A stretch of DNA of 64,000 nucleotides from Rutidosis leptorrhynchoides (taxonomy: Eukaryota; Streptophyta; Magnoliopsida; Asterales; Asteraceae). The position numbers and the translations under genes are program-made. This document shows positions 55,499 to 64,000 of this stretch, one piece after another; position 1 is the first letter of the stretch; the number at the start of each line of letters is the position of its first letter. The notes below the pieces were generated by a model. That model had not been told where the DNA came from and ran no database searches. It saw only the letters and a program-made list of their open reading frames with translations. The stretch lies in NCBI RefSeq assembly GCF_046630445.1, contig NC_092333.1:1760001-1824000 (forward strand), given 5' to 3'.

Positions 55499-56244
55499 TC
55501 TACCCTTAATGTCTATTTTGTTTTTGTGCTGTAAAATAGACAAGGATTAGATTCGTAAAAGATAATTAACAAACAATACAAGCAATTTTTACATAGAACA
55601 TAAAAGTACAAGCACATTGGTTTCTTCTTCTTCGGACTTGGTTCGTTTTCCTAATTTTCTAGGAATATATGGTGTTCCTCTAATAAGAGTCGTCGTTTTC
55701 CACAATGGTTTAGAAAAACCTGGTGGTTTAGAGGTTCCCGGGTCATTGTTACATTTTAGGAAATACGGATGTTGCCGATACATATAAAGTTCATCGGAGT
55801 TGGAATCGGGTTTCTCTATTTTTATACCTTTTCCCTTATTATTTTCTTTCGCTTTATTAAATTGGGTCGAGGTAATTTCTATAACATCATCGGAATCTTC
55901 ATCGGGATCCGATTCAACGAAAAATTGGTAATCTTCCCAATATTTTACTTCCTCGGCGGAAACACCATTGACCATTATTAACTTTGGTCCGTTGGTTGAG
56001 GATTTTCTTTTATTTAATCGATTTACTATAGGTATCAATATTTCTTCCTCCGGAACCTCTTCTTCTTCTTCTTCCGGTTCCTCCTCTTCCGGTTCCTCCT
56101 CTTCTGGTTCCTCTTCTTCCGGTTCCTCTTCTTCGGTTCCTCTTCTTCCGGTTCCTCTTCGGGAATTTGTGAATCTTCCCAAAGTATATTCGACTCTTCA
56201 TTATTATTAGGTGAGTCGATGGAATTTGTACTAGTGGTAGACAT
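55499..56244 (-). pseudogene. Element B F-box-like gene, exon 1, intron and start of exon 2
   Basis: Minus strand, ATG 56242-56244 (MSTTSTNSIDSPNNNEES). Exon 1 (56244-55616) encodes a Ser/Asn-rich head, then a Glu-Glu-Pro repeat of 15-bp units (about 56076-56160), then a basic/acidic linker (NRLNKRKSSTNGPK, EDSDDVIEITSTQF) ending EEEETN. One repeat unit (56121-56134) is 14 bp, shifting the frame. With it counted as 15, exon 1 is a whole number of codons. The intron is 55615-55529 (87 nt, minus-strand GTGCTTG…TATTTTACAG). Exon 2 opens HKNKIDIKGR (55528-55499) and is cut by element D. If the intron is retained, the frame ends at 55589. There is no relation to gag sequences. Confidence 0.68.
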
Positions 56245-56438
56245 CTATCACACAATATCAAACACATTAAGAGGTTAATATATCACATAATATTTACATG
56301 TTAATAACATATAGTTTCCAACAAAAGTGTTAAGCAATCGTTTTTAAAGAAAACACGGTCGAAGTCCAGACTCACTAATGTATACTAACAAACTCGATAA
56401 GACACATTAATGCAAATTTCTGGTTCTCTAAGACCAAC

Positions 56439-56450
56439 GCTCGGATACCA
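56439..56450 (-). promoter_or_regulatory. Element B primer binding site
   Basis: The minus strand reads TGGTATCCGAGC, one base from the initiator Met tRNA complement TGGTATCAGAGC, directly inside the 5' LTR. Confidence 0.8.
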
Positions 56451-56452
56451 AC

Positions 56453-59400
56453 TGAAATGTCCCGTTCATATTGATTATAAACGTTCCACATTAATTGATT
56501 TCGTCGCGAGGTTTTGACCTCTATATGAGACGTTTTTCAAAGACTGCATTCATTTTTAAAACAACCATAACCTTTATTTTATCTATAAAGGTTTAAAAAG
56601 CATTACGTAGATTATCAAATAATGATAATCTAAAATATACCGTTTACACACGACCATTACATAATGGTTTACAATAAGAATATATTACATCAAAAATAAG
56701 TTTCTTGAATGCAGTTTTTACATAATATCATACAAACATGGACTCCAAATCTTGTCCTTATTTTAGTATGCAATAGCGGAAGCTCTTAATAATCACCTGA
56801 GAATAAACATGCTTAAAATGTCAACAAAAATGTTGGTGAGTTATAGGTTTAACCTATATATTATCAAATCATAATAATAGACCACAAGATTTCATATTTC
56901 AATATACATCCCATAAATAGAGATAAAAATCATTCGTATGGTGAACACCTGGTAACCGACATTAACAAGATGCATATAAGAATATCCCCTATCATTCCAG
57001 GAAATCCTTCGGACATGATAAAAACGAATTCGAAGTACTAAAGCATCCGGTACTTTGGATGGGGTTAGTTAGGCCCAATAGATCTATCTTTAGGATTCGC
57101 GTCAATTAGTAGATCGGTTTACTAATTCTTAGGTTACCAAGCAAAAGGGGCATATTCGGCTTCGATCATTCACCCATATAATTTAGTTTCATTTACTTGT
57201 GTCTATTTCGTAAAACATTTATGAAACTGCATGTATTCTTATTCCAAAATATTAGATTTTAAAAGTGGGACTATAACTCACTTTCACAGATTTTTACTTC
57301 GTCGGGAAGTAAGACTTGGCCACTGGTCGATTCATGAACCTATAACAAATATGTACATATATATCAAAGTATGTTCAAAATATATTTACAACACTTTTAA
57401 TACATTTTGATGTTTTAAGTTTATTAAGTCAGCTGTCCTCGTTAGTAACCTACAACTAGTTGTCCATAGTTAAATGTACAGAAATAAATTGATATATTAT
57501 CTTGAATCAATCCACGACCCAGTGTATACACGTCTCAGGCTAGATCACAACTCAAAGTATATATATTTTTGGAATCAACCTCAACCCTGTATAGCTAACT
57601 CCAACATTACTGCATATAGAGTGTCTATGGTTGTTCCAAATAATATATATAGATGGGTCGATATGATATGTCAAAACATTTGCATACGTGTATATGGTAT
57701 CCCAAGATTACATAATATATTAGAATACATGTATAATACAATATAAGTTAGCTAGGATATGATTTGTATAGAATTGTTACAATATTTCCCGTAGCTACAA
57801 CAATCAAAAAATATCCAATCTTGTTTTACCCATAACTTCTTCGTTTTAAATCCGTTTTGAGTGAATAAAATTGCTATGGTTTCATATTGAACTCTATTTT
57901 ATGAATCTAAACAGAAAAAGTGTAGGTTTATAGTCAGAAATATAAGTTACAAGTCGTTTTTGTAAGAGGTAGTCATTTCAGTCGAAAGAACGACGTCTTG
58001 ATGACCATTTTGAAAAACATACTTCCACTTTGAGTTTAACCATGATTTTTGGATATAGTTTCATGTTCATAAGAAAAATCATTTTTCCAGAAGAACAACT
58101 TTTAAATCAAAGTTTATCATAGTTTTTAATTATCAAACCCAAAACAGCCCGCGGTGTTACTACGACGGCGTATGTCCGGTTTTACGGTGTTTTTCGTGTT
58201 TCCAGGTTTTAAATCATTAAGTTAGCATATCATATAGATATAGAACATGTGTTTAGTTGATTTTAAAAGTCAAGTTAGAAGGATTAACTTTTATTTGCGA
58301 ACAAGTTTAGAATTAACTAAACTATGTTCTAGTGATTTCAAGTTTAAACCTTCGAATAAGGTAGTTTTATATATATGAATCGAATGATGTTATGAACATC
58401 ATTACTACCTCAGGTTTTGTGGATAAACCTACTGGAAATGAGAAAAATAGATCTAGCTTCAAATGATCCTTGGATGGCTTGAAAGTTCTTGAAGGAGAAT
58501 CATGACACGAAAACAAGTTCAAGTAATATTTCCACTCGAAATAAGATTGTTATAGTTATAGAAATTGAATCAAAGTTTGAATATGAGTATTACCTTGTAT
58601 TAGAAAGATATCATACTGTAAATAAGAAAGATTTCTTGAGGTTGGATGATCACTTTACAAGATTGGAAGTAAGCTAGCAAACTTGGAAGTATTCTTGATT
58701 TTATGAAACTAGAACTTATAGAATTTATGAAGAACACTTAGAACTTGAAGATAGAACTTGAGAGAGATCAATTAGATGAAGAAAATTGAAGAATGAAAGT
58801 GTTTTTAGGTGTTTTTGGTCGTTGGTATATGGATTAGATATAAAGGATGTGTAATTTTGTTTACATGTAAATAAGTCATGAATGATTACTAATATTTTTG
58901 TTATTTTATGAGATATTTCATGCTAGTTGCCAAATGATGGTTCCCACATGTGTTAGGTGACTCACATGGTCTGCTAAGAGCTGATCATTGGAGTGTATAT
59001 ACCAATAGTACATACATCTAAAAGTTGTGTATTGTACGAGTACGAATACGGGTGCATACGAGTAGAATTGTTGATGAAACTGAACGAGGATGTAATTGTA
59101 AGCATTTTTGTTAAGTAGAAGTATTTTGATAAGTGTCTTGAAGTCTTTCAAAAGTGTATGAATACATATTAAAACACTACATGTATATACATATTAACTG
59201 AGTCGTTAAGTCATCGTTAGTCGTTACATGTAAATGTTGATTTGAAACCTTTAAGTTAACGATCATGTTAAATGTTGTTAACACAATGTTTATTATATCT
59301 AATGAGATGTTAAATTATTACATTACCATGATATTATGATATATTAATATATCTTAGTATGATATATATACAGTTAAATGTTGTTACAACGATAATCGTT

Positions 59401-59900
59401 ACATATATGTCTCGTTTCGAAATCATTAAGTTAGTAGTCTTGTTTTTACATATGTAGTTCATTGTTAATACACTTAATGAAATGTTTACTTATCATTTAT
59501 CATGATTAAACATAGTGTATCGATATCTTAATATGATTCATATGTATTTAGTAAGACGTTGTTATAACGATAATCGTTATATATACCGTTTCGAGTTTCT
59601 TAATTCAATAAACTTAATTTTATGTATATAATTCATTGTTAAAATACCTAATGAGATACTTACTTATCATAATATCATTTTAACTATATATATAATCATA
59701 TATATGTCATCATATAGTTTTTACAAGTTTTAACGTTCGTGAACCACCGGTCAACTTGGGTGGTCAATTGTCTATATGAAACCTATTTCAATTAATCAAG
59801 TCTTAACAAGTTTGATTGCTTAACATGTTGGAAACACTTAATCATGTAAATAACAATTTCATTTAATATATATAAACATGGAAAAGTTCGGGTCACTACA
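56453..59900 (-). mobile_element. Element B 5' LTR
   Basis: 3448 bp, colinear with 25601-29046. On the plus strand begins TGAAATGTCCC and ends GGGTCACTACA. Carries no gene. Confidence 0.93.
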
Positions 59901-61264
59901 CAGTGCGGCTAGCTTATTGCGGAACTCAGCCGGAAAGATTTGTTGCAGAAACGCAGACTGCTCTGCGGCGTTTTCGGCGGAGGAATGGGTGAGCTGCGCC
60001 AGGTTTGCCAATCGGAAGCTACCAGGCGGTGGGACTGTCATAGAATCAGAGTCAAAGTGTATCGCCCTGTCCCTGGACGTGGCGGTAGCCTCATGTTCCG
60101 GATTTGCCTGCGGCGGCGCCTGCTGCGTCTCCTCAATATGCTATGCATATCAGTAACTTGTTAGCACATGAATTTAATCGTTCGATGTTTACGAAAGAAA
60201 TGAGATGCTTACCGGTGATAGGAGGAGGAAGATCTGCGGATGCTGGATCGACGGGGATAAAGTTGTCATTCCTCATGTCCTCCTTTTGTTTAGGAGTTAG
60301 CTTCTTCTTCTTCTGCTTGGTTTGGGTGGCTTCGGCAGCCTTGCGCTTGTTGCTCCGAGGTGGCAGGTGCTTGCACCTCGTTCTCGCCAATCTTCTCCTG
60401 CTCAAGCAGCTCATTAACATTCTGCTTGCGGAAGGAGATGGCCGCAATCTCCTCTGCGGTAAGCACTTTCTTCATCTTCATCTCTGCAAAGCATATGTGC
60501 AATATTAAAACATGTATGTATACGCTAGTGGTTAAATATTCATATGCATTTATACTAATCCTACCCTTGCCATTCGGCGCGATTATGGCTGGACGCATGT
60601 TCTCCCATGGCCAGTGCTCGGATATCCTTCCCAACCACAGCATAACATTCCCATATGACCGGTGCACAAGCTGTGCATTAGCGCACTCCGCTAACAGCTT
60701 CGTTTCCTCGTCATCAAGGACGGGGGTTTTGTTCACGTCCTTAGCCATGCTTTCGCACCAGACAAGTGTTTGTGGAAAGGTGGCTCCCAAAACAGATTGG
60801 TCAATAAAAAAGAAGGTTTCTTTCCAGTGACCCGCGTTCGATTTGGGGGTTTTGGTGAAGTTCTGACGAGCGAAGAAAGTGAACCATGACTTGTGATGAT
60901 TCGCTAAGCGTTATAGGTGGCAGAAGACCTTCACTAAGGGCTCCTTGTTGAGTGCAACGCACCACATATCAAACAGTACAATCTTCCCTATTGCGTAAGG
61001 GTTTAATTGACCTAACCCTACGCCAAAATGATCTAAAACGCCTAAAAAGAAGTCGGAAGGAGGCACCCTAAAATTTCCATGCTTAAACGCATGCTCATAT
61101 ATAGCTACCTTGTTCTCCGGCGGTTTGTGGGCACGTTGATTAGACTGGGGAGGCACCGGATTATACTGTGCTAGCGGTGGGTATTGTTTAACTAAAGAAT
61201 CAATATGCTTCTGCTCTATAATAGACACTACACTATCTACATATGTCTCGTTAGCCTTAGTCAT
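59901..61264 (-). pseudogene. Element A antisense gene, N-terminal exons
   Basis: Minus strand, ATG at 61262-61264 (MTKANETYVDSVVS). This is the 'putative gypsy type transposon' ORF family (Transposase_28-like), seen antisense in Tat elements. An N-terminal block has HGNFRVPPSDFFLGVLDHFG and GKIVLFDMWCVALNKEPLV. TAA 60911-60913 then interrupts a conserved stretch. The same frame continues through TLVWCESMAKD, then two intron-like gaps: 60564-60484 (81 nt, GTAGGATTAG…TTTGCAG) and 60212-60141 (72 nt, GTAAGCATC…GCATAG). Lys-rich KQKKKKLTPKQKED and a Pro/Ala/Gln linker follow, leading into NLAQLTHSSAENAAEQ and the B insertion. A frameshift near 60350 is also present. The product would be a nuclear-type basic, coiled-coil protein of unknown role. 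It has its own TATA box (61397-61406). Confidence 0.75.
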
Positions 61265-61396
61265 TTTCTATAAAGTGATCGGATAATAACTAACCTTTAG
61301 AAGTTGGCTGGAATATTCAAGTTTTGATCGGAATTGAAATTGGTAGCGTATTGAGGAAGCTTGATCCAGAAAAATGGAAATGTGGGAGAAACAGGT

Positions 61397-61406
61397 CTAT
61401 TTATAG
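61397..61406 (-). promoter_or_regulatory. TATA box of the element A antisense gene
   Basis: The minus strand reads CTATAAATAG, an exact plant TATA consensus, about 135 bp upstream of the antisense ATG. Transcription would start near 61370. It lies in the internal region, outside the LTR. Confidence 0.7.
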
Positions 61407-61723
61407 TGCAACTTGGGGGTCATGGGGTGAAACGAGTTTCATCGTGGCTGTACACGTGTAACGCAATCAACGATTGATATTTTTTGCACGCGCGTGGGCA
61501 TCAGTTCGATGTGTCCTGTGTTGAGCGCGTGGCTCACACGCGCCTGCCAAACTCCCACTTTACGTCTTGTCAGCCGAATGGGTTTCTGCGACAGTGACAG
61601 GCATTTAATGACATCGAAACGCACGCGGAAAATTAAATGCTAGCCGTTTTCTTGTTTTTTCTTTTTCGCTTAATAGTTTGATATCATATGTCTTGCGTCA
61701 TATAACATCAAACTGGGGGGACA

Positions 61724-62307
61724 TAATGATACCGTAACCCGCATGCGCAATACATACGTATGCGGGCACTCGCTGGCATACGTATGCGTGTACTTTGTAT
61801 GCGGTATGCGGCATGCGTATTAGTATCGAATGCCTATGTTTCTGGTACGGCGGTTACTTGGTCCTCAAGTAAGTATCTTTTCCATAATTATATCCGTGAT
61901 TCGGGGGAGTTGGTTATGGAAGAGATTACCATTATCTCGGATGGTTCTAGAATTAGGGTTTGCCTATATATACAAACCCTTATTATCATTCTAACAACAC
62001 AACAACGTTACGTAACGATCATCAATCACACATCTTACGTAACCAGCATCATCTCTCTCCTTCTCAAGGTTAACAGGTTAGTTCTTTGTTGACTAGCACC
62101 TACAGCCTTTATATGGAGCCTTCTGATCAGCGCACGTTATCGAAGGTGGACTTAATCACTTGGCCACCCCGTCGACATCATCATGTCGGCCAGGGTTATT
62201 CACGGTAGCCGGACCGGAGAGCCTTGTTCTAAGATCCTTAAACCCCCCCCCCCCCTTTTACGCATTGAACATGCATATTAACCCTGTGGTAAAAATATGC
62301 ATGATCA
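61724..62307 (+). mobile_element. Element A 3' LTR
   Basis: 584 bp, preceded by the polypurine AACTGGGGGGACA (61711-61723). Compared with the 5' LTR it has about 13 substitutions, an extra AACAACACAACAACGTT-type stretch near 61994, and a C14-like run (62243-62256) where the 5' LTR has five Cs. The same TATA-like box lies at 61964-61973. Confidence 0.92.
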
Positions 62308-63017
62308 GAAATCACTACAACTGCTTCATTAACCATTAGTTTTTCACCATAACAAAATACAGTAACATTAACACCCATTTATGATCATACAAGTAGAAAG
62401 CAACTTTCAACAACTTTAGCTACTCATTACCACTTTAATTGAAGACTTCCATTCATCAATTAGTGGGTAACTTACAAACATAATACTGTACATTTGAAGG
62501 AACCATTAAACCACTATGTACAAATAGACAACGGGTACATGTGAAGGAACCATTGGACCTATAGTTACAAAATAGACCATGGTTATATTACTATTGCAAA
62601 CAATGCAAGACGAAACTGCTAGGTGAACTCCCATTGGACCTATAGTTACTTCCTCCAACAATCAAAGCCTTAAAAGGGTAAAAAAAACATATACTTCTTA
62701 TTCACTTCAATCACAACAATCCCAAGTTACTTCCTTTAACAATCAAAGCTTTAATTAATATTAGTCAAGCTCCATTCAGTTTCCAGATGTGCGAGGGTTT
62801 GAAACTGTTTGATTTAAACGATATCGTTTTGAATATGGAAAAATTATATTTTTTGTATTGAAGAAGATGAAGATGACTCAATTTAGAGAAAAATGATATC
62901 AAAATGATGAAATACTCTCCTGTGCGCCGCACATGAGGTACATTAACGGAGTTTGACTAGTGAACGTCAGGATTAGGGACCAATCGTGCAATATGTGTAA
63001 ACATTACAAGCATACAC

Positions 63018-63093
<76 letters not shown>

Positions 63094-63418
63094 TACCGCA
63101 ACCCGCAAGGACTACAAAACCCACTAAATGGTTATCAATATATGTCACTCGATCATATAATTATTTGTGTCCAAAGTTAGTGAAAACACATACTTGTTTT
63201 TAACCAATTTTTCCAACATATTGAAACATTAATAAAAGTATAAAGCTATTTTTTTTTTAGCATTTCCTTCTAAAACATACTTAATAATTAATTGTGAAAT
63301 AAGCAACATATGTATATTAAGATTATTATCATCATATTTTATATTATTATATAATAATAAGAGTAGTGTCGTACTCCGTATATACAAACTATTTTTCCTC
63401 TAATTTTCAATTTATCTC

Positions 63419-63451
<33 letters not shown>

Positions 63452-64000
63452 AATAACATTTGATATAAAGACAATGTAGGCTATTCATATGTGGTAACTA
63501 AAAATAAATGAAATTACAATCATACCTAAAATGAATAGTAAATCCCATGGTATCAATTGATATATAGTAAAGAAAAATGCTATAGCCACAAAAAATTTAC
63601 AAACAAAAGCCCACAAACTGATGTGGCCATGTGATCTGGATGTACACGTCATTTACTAACTGCCTCCATCTATTTAGGTATATTTATTTACTTAGATTTA
63701 ACAGCCTGTGCGTTGCACGGAGACTCCTAATCAAACTAATTTGAAGCATAAAATGTTATATCATTTAACGGTATGATAAAAATAATATCGTTGTGTATAA
63801 AATAAACATAACCTGCTTTATTATTTTTGTATAAACACATTCATGCTGTTTAACAAACAAAAATGCAAAATGGGTTCTAATATCTCAATGGTAAATACAA
63901 GGTTAATGTAAAACTGTTGTATTCGTTGAAAATTTCCGAAGTCTATAAATTAGACCAAACACTGGTTTTCAACACTTCTGTTTAGCTCTAAACACAATTT
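62308..64000. other. Flanking repeat-rich DNA; no gene seen
   Basis: Starts with the target duplication GAAAT (62308-62312). It contains an (AAT)n tract (63019-63090) ending in a 20-bp match to the tip of element A's LTR (63088-63107). It also has an (ATCT)n tract (63418-63451) and a degenerate GTGCGTTGCAC hairpin near 63708-63722. Otherwise it is AT-rich sequence without a believable coding frame on either strand. Confidence 0.7.

Noticed and set aside
63695..63730. Helitron end on the minus strand (hairpin GTGCGTTGCAC)
   Set aside because: The expected CTRR-T end is not intact (CTAAG), so it is at best a decayed remnant.

Overview
The window is nuclear DNA from a flowering plant, very probably a composite (Asteraceae). 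It is AT-rich, has plant-type short introns, holds one conserved chloroplast-biogenesis gene, and is otherwise built of plant transposable elements. The plant assignment is firm. The family-level assignment is inference from the style of the long LTRs and was not tested by search.

Layout. 1-6035: a long LTR of a chromovirus-type Ty3/gypsy family (family B), running in from the left and interrupted by a solo LTR of the same family (target duplication ACTAG). 6036-7096: spacer with degenerate ACAT repeats. 7100-13456: a PIF/Harbinger element (TAA target duplication) with a broken Myb/SANT ORF1 and no visible transposase; a solo LTR (7121-9628, duplication TCGTG) sits 21 bp inside its left end and a probable Helitron sits near its right end. 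13460-14140: a dimeric Tourist-like MITE. 14332-17013: the only intact host gene, HCF244, in eight exons.

17573-62307 is a four-element nest. Element A is a Tat-lineage Ty3/gypsy retrotransposon (LTRs 17573-18131 and 61724-62307, duplication GAAAT). It carries gag, pol with three short intron-like interruptions, and an antisense multi-exon gene with its own TATA box. Element B (25601-59900, minus strand, duplication CAATG/CAGTG) is a chromovirus that has split A's antisense gene. B has acquired a two-exon F-box-like gene upstream of gag. Element C (31128-44075, minus, duplication ATTGG) is a large LTR element without pol, inserted in B's reverse transcriptase/RNase H region. Element D (47644-55498, minus, duplication TCTAC) is an Athila-like element without pol, inserted in exon 2 of B's F-box gene. 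LTR differences counted by eye (A about 2.3%, B about 2%, D about 0.4%) fit the nesting order. 62308-64000 is repeat-rich flanking DNA.

How the parts relate. HCF244 is a nuclear factor for photosystem II D1 synthesis, now hemmed in by a MITE dimer about 190 bp before its ATG and by element A about 560 bp after its stop. All the retroelement coding regions are decayed, most often by C-to-T or G-to-A stops. The most interesting biology is in element A (introns in pol plus an antisense spliced gene) and element B (spliced F-box cargo), together with the short palindromes and polypurine-like motifs shared by B and the non-autonomous C.
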